Shown: positions 9,076-19,400 of the stretch, piece after piece | How the letters are laid out: each line of letters opens with the position of its first letter | How positions within the stretch are numbered: position 1 is the first letter of the stretch | NCBI RefSeq assembly: GCF_011316935.1 | Contig: NZ_WLYS01000003.1 | Coordinates: 186,001-250,000, forward strand | From: Sphingobacterium chungjuense | GTDB lineage: Bacteria > Bacteroidota > Bacteroidia > Sphingobacteriales > Sphingobacteriaceae | Reading direction: 5' to 3' | DNA: 64,000 nucleotides | Notes under the pieces: generated by a model | The model's input: the letters and a program-made list of their open reading frames with translations, nothing else | Database searches by the model: none | Told to the model about the DNA's origin: nothing | Translations under genes and position numbers: made by a program

Positions 9076-10539
9076 CTAGCGTACCGGATAAGGTACGGCT
9101 AATAAATCTGTCAATTCGTTAACGGCCAAATTTCGGAATGTTTCGTAATCCAGCGTGTTCTCCAGTAACTGCGTTTGCTGTTTCCCTGCATATACCCTAT
9201 AGAGGTTGACTTTATATTTAGCAATCAGTTTTGGAATGCCTTCATCACGACGGCGGCGGTGGCCAATCGGATATTCTACCACCACTTCTGGTAGTGTGCT
9301 CCCATCTTGAAAAGTAACTTTCAACGCATTGGAAATGGCTCTTTTCTCTGGATCATGGTAATCGGCTGTGAATTGCGGATCTTCCACACAAGTCATTTTG
9401 TCGCGCAGCACATCAATACTTGCATCTGATGCGATAGCGTCTTCATAATCCGATGCCGTTAGTCGGCCAAAAATTAATGGAATAGCAATCATATATTGCA
9501 TGGCGTGATCGCGATCAGCAGGATTATGCAGCGGACCTTTCTTATCAATGATGCGAATAGCGGCTTCGTGCGTGCGAACAGTGATAGCTTTTATATCGTC
9601 AATCGTTTTGTCCGCTTCTTTTAACTGCTGATGAATAGTCATGGCTGCTTCTACCGCTGTTTGGGCATGAAATTCTGCTGGGAACGAAATTTTAAACAAT
9701 ACGTTCTCCATCACGTAAGATTCGTAAGCGCGCTGGAACTGAAATGGCTTTCCTTTAAAAGAAACATCGTAAAACCCCCAGATTGGTGCGCTTAAAACCG
9801 AAGGATAACCCATCTCTCCAGTTTGCGCGATCAATGCCAGTCGTACTGCGCGCGAGGTGGCATCGCCAGCAGCCCAAGATTTCCGACTTCCGGTATTTGG
9901 CGCATGGCGATAGGTACGCAAGGATTGTCCATCGACAAAGGCTAAAGACAAAGCATTTATAATTTCATCCTGCGTTAGCCCCAACAATTTTCCAGCTACC
10001 GCCGTAGATGCTACTTTTACTAATAGTACATGATCTAGTCCAACTTTGTTGAACGAGTTTTCCAATGCCAACACGCCTTGTATTTCATGCGCCATCACCA
10101 TCGCTTCTAAGACCGCATGCATTTTTAGCGGTGCTTTGCCGGCCGCAACGGCAGTTCGGCTAATCCAATCAGAAACAGCCAATATCGCACCTAGATTATC
10201 CGATGGATGTCCCCATTCTGCGGCCAACCACGTGTCGTTGAAATCCAACCAACGTACTAAAGCGCCAATGTTAAAAGCTGCTTGCACGGGATCAAGTTGA
10301 TACGAAGTGCCCGGAACTTTAGCACCGTGCGGCACGAGCGTACCTGGAATAATCGGACCGAGTAATTTCGTACAGGCTGGATAACTTAAGGCTTCCAGTC
10401 CGCACCCAACCGTATCTAAAAAACAATAATGAGCGGTCTGTAATGCGAGATCACTTTTTATTTCATAGTTTAACACATAGTGAGCAATATCTATCAGCAC
10501 CTGATCTGGCTGAGGTCTGTCATTAGAAATATGAGACAT
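9076..10539 (-). CDS. prpD: 2-methylcitrate dehydratase (MmgE/PrpD family)
   Basis: A 487-residue MmgE/PrpD-family protein, predicted to dehydrate 2-methylcitrate in the methylcitrate cycle of propionate breakdown. Recognisable family segments include [12 protein letters not shown] near residue 43, the conserved [24 protein letters not shown] (about 98-121), [19 protein letters not shown] text near 205-220, and [17 protein letters not shown] near 282. Length matches PrpD (about 480). It is the last gene of prpBCD, 43 bases after prpC. No acnD or prpF is seen, so this PrpD would be the only 2-methylcitrate dehydratase encoded here. Aconitase, needed for hydration of 2-methylaconitate, must be elsewhere. 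Confidence 0.93.
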   Translation of the reverse strand: MSHISNDRPQPDQVLIDIAHYVLNYEIKSDLALQTAHYCFLDTVGCGLEALSYPACTKLLGPIIPGTLVPHGAKVPGTSYQLDPVQAAFNIGALVRWLDFNDTWLAAEWGHPSDNLGAILAVSDWISRTAVAAGKAPLKMHAVLEAMVMAHEIQGVLALENSFNKVGLDHVLLVKVASTAVAGKLLGLTQDEIINALSLAFVDGQSLRTYRHAPNTGSRKSWAAGDATSRAVRLALIAQTGEMGYPSVLSAPIWGFYDVSFKGKPFQFQRAYESYVMENVLFKISFPAEFHAQTAVEAAMTIHQQLKEADKTIDDIKAITVRTHEAAIRIIDKKGPLHNPADRDHAMQYMIAIPLIFGRLTASDYEDAIASDASIDVLRDKMTCVEDPQFTADYHDPEKRAISNALKVTFQDGSTLPEVVVEYPIGHRRRRDEGIPKLIAKYKVNLYRVYAGKQQTQLLENTLDYETFRNLAVNELTDLLAVPYPVR

Positions 10540-10582
10540 AGAGAATAGTTAAATTTTGTTGTGTTGTTGTTTAAAGAGAAGC

Positions 10583-11737
10583 TTATCCGCGCTTGTCTAA
10601 AGGCACATACGCACGATTTTCTGGCCCGGTATAATGGGCACTTGGTCTTATTATTTTGCCATCCAAGCGTTGCTCGATAATATGTGCTCCCCATCCTGTT
10701 AAGCGCGCTAATACAAAGAGCGGCGTAAACATATCCGTGGGAACGCCCATTCGGTGGTACGATACGGCCGAGAACCAGTCCAAATTGGGAAACATTTTCT
10801 TTTCCGCCCACATCACGCTTTCTAAGCGTTCAGCAATTTCATACAAAATCGGCTCATTTGCTTCCGCACTTAATGATTTTGCTACTTGCTTGATGACCTC
10901 ATTTCGCGGATCGGAAGTCACATACACCGGATGGCCAAATCCGATGATCACTTCCTTATTGGCTAGGCGTTGGCGGATATTATCTTCTGCTTCATCTGCT
11001 GATGTGTAGCTATTTTGAATCTCAAAAGCCACTTCATTTGCACCGCCGTGTTTTGGTCCGCGTAGTGCACCAATTGCTCCCGCAATAGCCGAATACACAT
11101 CAGATCCTGTCCCAGCGATCACACGTGCGGTAAATGTTGACGCATTAAATTCATGCTCCGCATACAGATTCAATGATATTTGCATCGCTCTTGTCCAGCT
11201 ATCGCTGGGCGATTCTCCATGTAGTACATGTAGAAAATGTGCGCCTACCGTTTTATCATCGGTCACTACATGCACTTCCTTGCCATGATACGCAAAATGA
11301 TACCAATACAATAAGGCAGAACCTAAGCATGCGATCAAACGATCAATAATGTGCTGCGTTTGTTCTATTGTTGGTTTGGCTGGCTCTGGCTCCAAACTTC
11401 CTAAAACAGATACCGCAGTGCGCATGACATCCATCGGATGGCTTCTTCGTGGTAAGCGTTGTAGTACTTCCTTTAATTCCTGTGGCAAATCCCGTTTAGA
11501 TTGCAATTCAGATTGATAAGCAGCCAGTTCCTTCGCGGTCGGTAATTCGCCATATATCAAGAGATAAGCAACTTCCTCAAAACTAGCTTGTTCAGCTAAT
11601 TCTAATATATCGTAGCCACGATAGTGCAAGTCATTACCATTCTTACCTACGGTAGACAAACTGGTATTGCCTGCCGCTACACCCGATAGCGCAACACTTT
11701 TTTTGGGTTTAAATGCGTGTTCATTACTTTCCTTCAT
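10583..11737 (-). CDS. prpC: 2-methylcitrate synthase (citrate synthase family)
   Basis: A 384-residue citrate-synthase-fold enzyme expected to condense propionyl-CoA with oxaloacetate. Citrate-synthase motifs are visible: [21 protein letters not shown] at the N-terminus, GPKHGGANE (His in the first catalytic motif, about residue 231), [15 protein letters not shown] (second His, about 267), and the C-terminal [12 protein letters not shown]. The short length and the N-terminal text [14 protein letters not shown] are typical of PrpC rather than GltA. Its start overlaps the end of prpB by 14 bases, which supports coupled translation and the methylcitrate assignment. Confidence 0.95.
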   Translation of the reverse strand: MKESNEHAFKPKKSVALSGVAAGNTSLSTVGKNGNDLHYRGYDILELAEQASFEEVAYLLIYGELPTAKELAAYQSELQSKRDLPQELKEVLQRLPRRSHPMDVMRTAVSVLGSLEPEPAKPTIEQTQHIIDRLIACLGSALLYWYHFAYHGKEVHVVTDDKTVGAHFLHVLHGESPSDSWTRAMQISLNLYAEHEFNASTFTARVIAGTGSDVYSAIAGAIGALRGPKHGGANEVAFEIQNSYTSADEAEDNIRQRLANKEVIIGFGHPVYVTSDPRNEVIKQVAKSLSAEANEPILYEIAERLESVMWAEKKMFPNLDWFSAVSYHRMGVPTDMFTPLFVLARLTGWGAHIIEQRLDGKIIRPSAHYTGPENRAYVPLDKRG

Positions 11738-12608
11738 CCTGCTTTTGATTTAAGTAGTCTTCGTATGCGTAATAATTAATGCTTTGATAGAGTTCTTCTC
11801 GTGTTTGCATGCTGGATATAGCATTGGCCTGAGAACCATCACGGCGAATGGTTTCGAATACATTTAAGGCCGCTTTATTGGCTGCACGAAAGGCAGAAAG
11901 TGGATACAAAACCATATCGACGCCTACTTCCGATAGTTGTTGTGTGGTAAATAATGGCGTTTGTCCGAACTCGGTAATATTCGCTAAAATCGGTATGGAT
12001 AATGCATCGGCGAAGCGTTGGTAATCGTGCAATTCGGTGACTGCTTCGGCGAATATAAAATCGGCGCCGGCCTCCTGATAAGCCACCGCCCGTGCAATAG
12101 CGGCATCTACTCCTTCAACTGCTACAGCATCAGTACGCGCCCCTATAACAAATTGCGGATCTGCTTCTTTAGCATCAACAGCTGCTTGAATCCGTTCGAC
12201 CATCTCCTGCGTAGATACGACTTCCTTTCTCGGGCGATGCCCGCAACGCTTGGCGGCTACCTGATCTTCCATATGTACGCCTGCCGCTCCAGCTTTCAAC
12301 ACACTACGAATTGTACGTGCAATATTGAAAGCGCTGGCACCGAAACCCGTGTCGATATCTACCAACAGTGGAAGATCACACACTGCCGTAATACGTTCAA
12401 TATCGGTAAGTACATCCTGTAGCGTAGTGATGCCTAAATCGGGAATACCTAAAGAACCAGCGGCTACACCACCGCCAGAAAGATAGATCACGCGAAAACC
12501 TGCTTGCTTAGCTAAAAGTGCGTGGTTCGCGTTTATAGTTCCTACAATTTGTAACGGATTTTCTTTTGTGAGTATCTGTCGCAACTGAGCACCGGCGGAA
12601 TTTGCCAT
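11724..12608 (-). CDS. prpB: 2-methylisocitrate lyase
   Basis: A 294-residue member of the isocitrate lyase/PEP mutase superfamily that splits 2-methylisocitrate into succinate and pyruvate. Visible motifs are [18 protein letters not shown] (about 43-60), the metal-binding DIDTGFG (about 84-90), and the lyase signature [11 protein letters not shown] with the catalytic Cys near residue 123, followed by ARTDA near 163. It is the first gene of prpBCD. A promoter with good Bacteroidota -33 and -7 boxes lies about 70 bases upstream. No prpR-type regulator is adjacent, so how the operon is controlled is not shown here. Confidence 0.96.
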   Translation of the reverse strand: MANSAGAQLRQILTKENPLQIVGTINANHALLAKQAGFRVIYLSGGGVAAGSLGIPDLGITTLQDVLTDIERITAVCDLPLLVDIDTGFGASAFNIARTIRSVLKAGAAGVHMEDQVAAKRCGHRPRKEVVSTQEMVERIQAAVDAKEADPQFVIGARTDAVAVEGVDAAIARAVAYQEAGADFIFAEAVTELHDYQRFADALSIPILANITEFGQTPLFTTQQLSEVGVDMVLYPLSAFRAANKAALNVFETIRRDGSQANAISSMQTREELYQSINYYAYEDYLNQKQDEGK

Positions 12609-13038
12609 CTTAAAAAATTGTTAATGCGTACGCGTTTATAATTTGGCTGCGCATGGCTTGTGAGACAAGCGCGAAGCTTTTTAAAGATAAACATTATCTC
12701 ACAACTAGCAAAACGACGGAATAAATGAGTTTGAAGAATCTCGCGATCTATGTTTGTTTGCGCGATTTATACGTATTACACGGGTCAAACCACGTGTTTT
12801 TCGAGTTAGCTACAACTGCCAGTAAGCAGTATCTCCACTTAGGTAATAAATCATAAAAATATGATTTACAGATAGTTAAATAAACAAAAGTTTCTTAACA
12901 CCATTAATAATACGTATTTTACACACACGATAACATAATCCCAAAAAGGATAGTGTGAGTTATCGGTAGCATGGTATTTGTAACCAAAAGAGCAATACGA
13001 TTGATATAAAATCATTTCACATTTTAATAAAGGTTCAC
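12609..13038. other. 430-bp intergenic region between divergent prpB and the sigma-like gene
   Basis: No gene is seen here. It holds the prpBCD promoter (12682-12713) and the GCTTG/CAAGC inverted repeat at 12656-12670. An 8-bp AT-rich inverted repeat occurs at 12847-12868 (TAAATCAT and ATGATTTA). At 12923-13000 the text CGATAAC is repeated in inverted form as GTTATCG about 25 bases later. The promoter of the plus-strand gene at 13039 must lie here, but I could not find convincing boxes. Confidence 0.5.
12682..12713 (-). promoter_or_regulatory. prpB: Predicted promoter of prpBCD
   Basis: On the minus strand a TTTTG box (plus 12709-12713) is followed after 19 bases by TATCTTTA (plus 12682-12689), close to the Bacteroidota pattern TTTG-N19-TAnnTTTG. 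Start of transcription would be near 12675, giving a leader of about 67 bases. That leader carries a 5-bp inverted repeat GCTTG/CAAGC at 12656-12670, which could be an operator or a small hairpin. Confidence 0.55.
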
Positions 13039-13461
13039 ATGAAGATGCAATTGTCCACCACAGTAATTAAAATGAACACCTTACAGATTACAATCAAAAG
13101 AGCGCTTGACCACAGTGTTGGTTTTTTATCACGTCATTTATTAAGGGCAGTACCATTTCCAACAGACGGTATGCCAATCGAACCTTTAGCACAAATTATG
13201 TCTAATAAGCAGGTGCCATTGCCCAATAATTCACAACCAAAACCAGAAAATACAACAAACGAAACAGATCGTTTACGTTCTTTTGAGGCAGGTTTGAATG
13301 CAATAGATGCGGATTCGTATACACCATTTATGATGCATATAGAAGGTTATAAAAACTGTGAAATTGCAGATTACTTAGGCTTAACAGAAAACCAAGTTAC
13401 CTTAACGATCAACAAAGTACGTACATTTCTACAAACACACGATTACTCTATAGATAATTAA
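13039..13461 (+). CDS. Small protein with a sigma-70 region 4-like helix-turn-helix
   Basis: A 140-residue protein of unclear role. The only recognisable part is residues ~97-135: FMMHIEGYKNCEIADYLGLTENQVTLTINKVRTFL. This has the spacing of sigma region 4 of extracytoplasmic-function sigma factors (a GYKxxEIA..LG turn, then recognition helix). No region 2 is present, so it cannot be a complete sigma factor. The N-terminal ~60 residues contain a short hydrophobic stretch and a proline/asparagine-rich linker. It might be a DNA-binding regulator derived from a sigma factor. ATG at 13072 is another possible start. It converges on the signalling operon, whose last gene ends 42 bases away. Confidence 0.6.
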   Translation: MKMQLSTTVIKMNTLQITIKRALDHSVGFLSRHLLRAVPFPTDGMPIEPLAQIMSNKQVPLPNNSQPKPENTTNETDRLRSFEAGLNAIDADSYTPFMMHIEGYKNCEIADYLGLTENQVTLTINKVRTFLQTHDYSIDN

Positions 13462-13503
13462 TCTAAGAAGAATTTAAGAAGTCCGTATAAATTGGAGAAG
13501 AGG

Positions 13504-14157
13504 CTAATCAATCAACTGATGATTGATAGCAAACCGGATGAGTTCTACGTAATTCTTGGAAGTTGTTTTATCAAGTAGTTTCTGACGATGGCCTTCTACG
13601 GTGCGCTTGCTAATAAATAGCTTTTCGGCAATATCCTTGGTCGTGAATCCATTTACCAACAACTGCAATACATCGTATTCTCGCGACGATAAATCTAAGT
13701 CACGCAACACTTGCTCGGGCTCTGGTTTTACTTGCTTGCTCCCAAGGGATTGTAACATCCGGATACTAATTTCGGACGATAAATATTGACCACCTTTACC
13801 CACGTGCGAAAGCGCAAATAATAACTCATCATAATCGGCATTCTTAAGCATGTAAGCTTTAGCGCCAAGAGACATTACTTCTTTCACTTCCTGATCACTA
13901 TCAATCATGCTTAGGAACACAACCTTAATATCAGGGAAACTAGTACACATAGCTCGCATCAATTCTGAACCGCCGATACCATTCATGTTCATATCCGTGA
14001 GCAGAATATCCACCTCAGAATTATTGCTAAGTAGCGCAAGCACTTCTTCACCACTCTCAGCCTCTGCAACGATGTTAATATCCGGTTGAGTCTCCAGAAG
14101 CAACCGTATGCCATTTCTAACTACTTTGTGGTCGTCAGCTAATATAATACGCATCAT
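13504..14157 (-). CDS. NarL/LuxR-family response regulator
   Basis: A 217-residue response regulator with a receiver domain (1-125) and a LuxR-type DNA-binding domain (about 150-215). The receiver has the acidic pair in LADDH, phosphate acceptor Asp55 in LLTDMNMNG, and Lys in AYMLKNAD. The HTH reads LSSREYDVLQLLVNGFTTKDIAEKLFISKRTVEGHRQKLL. I chose ATG 14157; the longer version begins with TTG. It is the last gene of the signalling block and is set off by 97 bases from the preceding receiver gene, so it could also have its own promoter. It is the only DNA-binding output seen in the block. Confidence 0.93.
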   Translation of the reverse strand: MMRIILADDHKVVRNGIRLLLETQPDINIVAEAESGEEVLALLSNNSEVDILLTDMNMNGIGGSELMRAMCTSFPDIKVVFLSMIDSDQEVKEVMSLGAKAYMLKNADYDELLFALSHVGKGGQYLSSEISIRMLQSLGSKQVKPEPEQVLRDLDLSSREYDVLQLLVNGFTTKDIAEKLFISKRTVEGHRQKLLDKTTSKNYVELIRFAINHQLID

Positions 14158-14254
14158 GTTATACAATAATACTAAAAATTGATCTAAAAAGCCATAGCTT
14201 TATGAGTAAGATATTAGCTACGCATGGAAATATTTTCAGAACGAGTATGACAGA

Positions 14255-14626
14255 TTACGAGTGCTTTTCCAACACTTGTTTGACCATCTCTTCAAGGTCA
14301 AAAATATTGAATGGTTTAGACAAATAAGCCTCTGCCCCAGCTTTCTCGGCCAGAAGATGCACTTCATTATTAGCAGAGCAATAAATAACAGGAATGCTTT
14401 TATACACGGGATGTTGTTTCAATAATTGGGTTGCTTTCATACCACCAATTTCTGGGATCCAATTATCCATGAGTATCGCGTCTGGTTTGGTCTCCTCTAC
14501 GCGTTCTATAATATCATGCGATGTTTCGGAGACGGCAACATTATAGCCGGCGTCCGTCAATATAATATTACAGACATCTAAAATATGTTTATCGTCGTCA
14601 AAAATTAAAATAGTCTTGTTATGCAT
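14255..14626 (-). CDS. Single-domain response regulator (receiver only)
   Basis: A 123-residue stand-alone receiver domain of the CheY type. Acidic residues in IFDDDKH, acceptor Asp54 in AILMDNWIPEIGG, Ser/Thr in IYCSAN and Lys in YLSKPFNIFDLEE are all present, so it should be phosphorylatable. There is no output domain, so it presumably passes phosphate or binds a partner protein. It follows cheB by 9 bases and belongs to the same operon as the two kinases. Confidence 0.93.
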   Translation of the reverse strand: MHNKTILIFDDDKHILDVCNIILTDAGYNVAVSETSHDIIERVEETKPDAILMDNWIPEIGGMKATQLLKQHPVYKSIPVIYCSANNEVHLLAEKAGAEAYLSKPFNIFDLEEMVKQVLEKHS

Positions 14627-14635
14627 GTTGGTATT

Positions 14636-15235
14636 TTACTGATTATTTGTCTTATTTGCAAGCGTATTAATTAATTTTGCCATATCGGCTGGCTTTATGA
14701 TATAGTCCGGATTTACTTGCGTCATGGCTTCTCGTGGCATCAAGTCAACTTCGGCGGTTTCAGGATCCTGAATGATGACCAACCCTCCGGCAGTTTGTAC
14801 ATACTTTAACCCTAATGCACCATCATGATTCGCGCCAGAAAGTAATATAGCAACTGCCTTTTCGCCAAATATCTCTGCACCAGATTGAAAAGTGACATCA
14901 ATAGATGGGCGTGAATAATGCAATTTTTCGGAGTAATCCAGTGCTAGTTCCGTAGGCGTTTCCAACAACACATGATAGTCTGCAGGTGCTAAATAAATGG
15001 TGTTAGGCTCCAGAGACATTTTATCCTCGATCTCGAAAACCTTTAATTTTGTATGCTTTTCAAAGACAGACTCCAGTTGCGAATCTGCAGCCGCTTTACG
15101 ATGTACTACTATGATGATGGGAAATCCGAGATTTTCATCTAAATCTGGCAATAGATCAAAAAGTACTTTAAGACTGCCGGCAGAGCCACCAATCAATAAA
15201 ACACCTGTATCCCTGTTTCCATTTTTTCTCATCAT
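14636..15235 (-). CDS. cheB: CheB-type protein-glutamate methylesterase domain, no receiver
   Basis: A 199-residue protein made only of the CheB methylesterase domain; the N-terminal receiver of classical chemotaxis CheB is missing. The catalytic triad is intact: Ser18 in IGGSAGS, His45 in VVHRK and Asp138 in LSGANHDGALG. In chemotaxis the enzyme removes methyl groups from chemoreceptors. Here no receptor, CheA or CheW is nearby, so the substrate is not clear. A plausible one is the long coiled-coil hybrid kinase of the same operon. It starts 3 bases after the cheR stop, so the pair is likely translated together. Confidence 0.92.
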   Translation of the reverse strand: MMRKNGNRDTGVLLIGGSAGSLKVLFDLLPDLDENLGFPIIIVVHRKAAADSQLESVFEKHTKLKVFEIEDKMSLEPNTIYLAPADYHVLLETPTELALDYSEKLHYSRPSIDVTFQSGAEIFGEKAVAILLSGANHDGALGLKYVQTAGGLVIIQDPETAEVDLMPREAMTQVNPDYIIKPADMAKLINTLANKTNNQ

Positions 15236-15238
15236 CTT

Positions 15239-16060
15239 TTATTGCAGTTTGCGCCATACTTTGTCTGATCCAAGCTTTTTATACGTGTTTTCTAAATTAG
15301 AAAAACGAATACTTTCTTTGGATCCCAAGGCTAGATAGCCTAACTTCTCTAAACTATTGTCGAACAAGTTAAACACCTTATGCTGTAATTCCTTCTCAAA
15401 GTAAATCAAGACATTGCGGCACATAATAAGTTGAAACTCATTGAAAGACGCATCCGACACCAGATTGTGTGTGGAGAATACAACCCTTTCTTTGAGTTTA
15501 TCGTGAAACTTTGCAACATCATAATTCGCCATGTAATAGGACGAAAGCTCTTTCTTGCCTCCTGATATAATATAATTTTCAGAATATTGTTTCATGTGGC
15601 GAATGGAAAAAACGCCATTTCGAGCTTTCTCCAATACTGTTGGATTTAAATCCGTGGCATAGATCAAAGAGCGATCGTACAAGTTAGCTTCTTGCAGCAT
15701 GATGGCCACTGAATACACTTCTTCTCCAGTAGCACAACCTGCAATCCAAATGCGAATGAACGGATAGGTCGCCAACTGCGGCAATACGTCTTCACGCAGT
15801 GTTTTATAAAAATGCGGATCGCGATACATTTCTGTCACATTCACCGTGATTTCTTCCACAAATCGCTGTAGGTAATCAGGATGATGCATGACTCGATACC
15901 GCAATTCTGCGAAGCTATACAACTTATCCATCATACAAATACGGCTTACCCGCCTTTTCAGTGAAGCCTTGCTATACAGCGTGAAATCATAGCCGTATTT
16001 CTCGGCGATCTCCTCGAAGAGTAAATCGAGTTCATCATCTCGTAATATGGCGTGCTCCAT
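15239..16060 (-). CDS. cheR: CheR-type protein-glutamate methyltransferase
   Basis: A 273-residue S-adenosylmethionine-dependent methyltransferase of the CheR family. The all-helical N-terminal domain (about 1-75, with YSKASLKRRVSRICMM) precedes the catalytic domain with the SAM motif IWIAGCATGEEVYSVAI (about 104-120), ATDLNPTVLEKAR and LIMCRNVLIYF. Length matches classical CheR. It is followed by cheB (3 bases) and preceded by a receiver gene (3 bases), so it sits in the middle of the two-component operon. With no chemoreceptors or flagellar genes visible, it probably modifies a signalling protein of this operon. Confidence 0.94.
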   Translation of the reverse strand: MEHAILRDDELDLLFEEIAEKYGYDFTLYSKASLKRRVSRICMMDKLYSFAELRYRVMHHPDYLQRFVEEITVNVTEMYRDPHFYKTLREDVLPQLATYPFIRIWIAGCATGEEVYSVAIMLQEANLYDRSLIYATDLNPTVLEKARNGVFSIRHMKQYSENYIISGGKKELSSYYMANYDVAKFHDKLKERVVFSTHNLVSDASFNEFQLIMCRNVLIYFEKELQHKVFNLFDNSLEKLGYLALGSKESIRFSNLENTYKKLGSDKVWRKLQ

Positions 16061-16063
16061 GAA

Positions 16064-16435
16064 TTATATGATCTTGGATAAGATGAGCAATAATTTATCC
16101 AAATCCACTGGCTTCGAAATATAATCATCCGCCCCAGCTGCCAAACATTTTTCGCGATCCCCGACCATGGCTTGTGCTGTAACCGCAATGATCGGCAACG
16201 ACTCAAAACCACGTGTACTGCGAATCATGCGAATCGCCTGATAACCATCTAAATCTGGCATCATCATATCCATCAGTACGACCGCGATATCATCGCTGTT
16301 ATGCAGCAAATCAATTCCTTCGGTAGCACTGGCACTCGAAACCGACTTATAGCCCTTCACACGTAATGTCAATTCAAGTGCGTAGATATTACGCGGATCA
16401 TCGTCGATGATTAGAATCTTGTTTTTATTATTCAT
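16064..16435 (-). CDS. Single-domain response regulator similar to the third receiver of the neighbouring kinase
   Basis: A 123-residue CheY-type receiver. Acidic residues are in IIDDDPRN, the acceptor is Asp56 in VVLMDMMMPDLDGY, and the Lys is in DYISKPVD. By eye about half its residues match the C-terminal receiver of the upstream hybrid kinase, including the runs LPIIAVTA, GDREKC and DYISKPVD. The two were probably produced by duplication. It lies between the kinase (20 bases) and cheR (3 bases). Confidence 0.93.
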   Translation of the reverse strand: MNNKNKILIIDDDPRNIYALELTLRVKGYKSVSSASATEGIDLLHNSDDIAVVLMDMMMPDLDGYQAIRMIRSTRGFESLPIIAVTAQAMVGDREKCLAAGADDYISKPVDLDKLLLILSKII

Positions 16436-16455
16436 AACCTATATTGAGCGCTTTT

Positions 16456-19400
16456 TTAACCCTCGTATAACCATACACGTAACAATGATAAGAGCTGATC
16501 GGCATCCACCGGTTTTGAGATATAATCCGATGCGCCTGCCTGTATACATTTCTCTCGATCACCTATCATCGCTTTTGCAGTAACCGCAATAATAGGCAAG
16601 CGCGAAAATTGTGGCATTTCGCGCACGCGACGAATGCTTTCATAGCCATCCATTTCGGGCATCATCATATCCATCAATATCACCGAGATATCTGGGTTTT
16701 CCTGCATCTGCTGTAGTGCTTCTTTGCCATTCATGGCAGAATACACTTTCATCTGGTATTGTTCTAAAGATTTGGTCAGTGAGAAAATATTTCGCACATC
16801 GTCGTCGGCAATCAATACTTTTTTGTCTCGCAGTACATCATTCAACGCACCCAAGCCATTATTTTTCGAACTTTGCTCCTGCTGATCTGAGCCTGACACC
16901 AAATGAAGAAACAGGCCGACCTCATCCAATATGCGTTGGTAAGAGTGTGCTGTTTTCAGTACGATAGAATCTGCATATTGCTTGATCTTGTTCTCTTCCG
17001 CATGCGATAGGTTTTTGCCTGTGAAAATAATTATCGGCAGGTTTTCTAATCCATCTTTTGTTTTGATGGCTTCCAAGGTTTCGTATCCAGAGCGATCTGG
17101 CACGCCCATATCCAATATCACACAGTTCACGTCCGACGAGGATAGCGCATCCACACTTTCTTCTACCGAATTTTTGATTTCAGAGGCAATGTTAAAATTG
17201 CTCAGATAGTATGCTAATGCTTGGGCATGTTTAGGATTCTCTTCTACGATCAATACCTTTTTAGGATAACGCTCCAAAGCATCTTCAATCTTCTTAAACA
17301 TACCACCAATCTGCTCTGATAGCAGTGGTTTACGAATAAAGTCGATGGCACCTTTTAACAAGCTTTCCTTCTTTACCTCCAGTGAAGACATGATGTGCAC
17401 TGGGATATGCTTGGTGGCGGCATGCCCTTTGAGTTCGCTCATTACTTGCCAACCATCTTTGATCGGCAACTGAATATCTAATAAAATAGCCTTCGGCTGA
17501 TAAGTCTTTGCATAGTCAAGCGCGACATCTCCACGAACCGCTACCACGCCTTTGTAATTTTGCTGACGGGTATATTGTAATAATGCTTTGGCAAAATGAA
17601 TATCGTCCTCCACGATTAGAATCACCTTATCATCGACTGTAATATGATCACGATCATCTTCTACATCGGCAGGGATATCTGGCAGAGCAAAGGTATTTGC
17701 GGAATCACTTACCAGTGATTCGATTTCTTTCACATCATCGGAGATACTGCTTAGCAAATCTTCTGTTACGGGGTTTACCTCGGCCACATTTCGATCGATG
17801 GGAACGATCAAGGTAAATGTGCTTCCTTGATTCTGTTCACTTTTCAAACGAATCTCACCACCTAATAATCTAGCGATCTCTCGGCTGATGGATAAGCCCA
17901 ATCCTGTGCCGCCGAACTTGCGTTGCGTCGAGCCATCGGCTTGTTGAAAGGCTTCGAAGATGAGCTGTTGTTTGTCTTCGGCGATGCCAATTCCTGTATC
18001 TTGTATCTCGAACAATACGTGATGATTTGCCTCAGGATCTCGCTTGATCGTCAGCGTAATGCTGCCTTCGGCCGTAAATTTAATCGCATTAGATAGCAAA
18101 TTCCGTAGTACCTGATCTAGTCGTTGACGATCTATCTCAATGCTATTTGGCAAGTCCGAATCTAATTGAATATTAAATTGCAACGATTTTTCGGTCACCA
18201 CGGGTAAGAAAAGACTTCTTAAATCATCTACTATGTCGCTGATCTGTACCGAATGGTATTCTAATTCCATCTTCCCAGCTTCTATCTTGGATAGATCAAG
18301 TATCTCATCAATTAGTGTGAGCAAACTTGTACCAGAACTGTGAATCACGCGTGCAGATTCTGCATGATCATCGTCCATTTTGCCATCTGCATTCTCACCC
18401 ATCAAGCGAGACAAAAGCAGAATTGAGTTGAGTGGTGTGCGCAGTTCATGCGACATATTTGCTAAGAACTCTGTTTTATATTTGGTACTTAGCGCTAACT
18501 CCTCTGCTTTTTGTTGTATTTCTACGTTTCGCTCCGCGATCAGAAGATTTTTCTCTTCCAAGAGTTTGGATCTTTCTTCCATCTCTTGGTTAGATTGCAA
18601 GAGCTCTTCCTGCTGTACGCGAAGCTCCTCTTCCGAAGCCTGTAGCTTTTGCGTTTGTGCTTCCAGCTCCACATTCAGATTTTGCATCTCGTTGTGCTGC
18701 ACTTGCAGTTCTTCGGCTTGTGCTTGACTTTCTTCGAGCAAAGTTTGTACTTGTTTGCGACTTTTTGCCGAGATTAAGGCATTGGCCAATGTAAAACAAG
18801 CTTCGGCAAAGAAATCTAACTTGGTTTTACTAAAGGCATCTAATGCACCAAATTCGATGACGCCCAAGCATTTGGAATCTGATATAATGGGCATCCAGAG
18901 TACGGCATTCAATTTAATCGTGCCATGTGCAAAATTCACGACATATTCTTGCTGTTCGAGCTCTTCAAACAATTTGGGCTGACGATCGACAAATACCTGA
19001 CCAACCATGCCTTCGCCTGGTTTCAGTATCTTGGGAAGACCATCTTTCAAACCATAAGTACTGGTCAATACCAAATCCCCGTCTTCAAAAAGATAACAAG
19101 CACCATTGACTAATCCGCTATAGCTTATTAAGTAGTTCAAGGCATCATTTGCTAACTCTACGTTTTCTTTGTTGCCAGTAAGCACTTCGTGAAACTGTGC
19201 CATACCTTTTTGTTCCCACTCATTATTGTTGAGTATCTCAAATGATTTGCGAAGTGCTGCACTCATTTCATTGAGCGAATGCGAGAGATTACCCAGTAAG
19301 TCATCATGCTGCTCATCGATCTTCACACTGTAATTGCCATGTGCGATCTGATCGGCCATTCTCTCAACACTCGCCAATCTACCTTGTAGCTCCCGATCAA

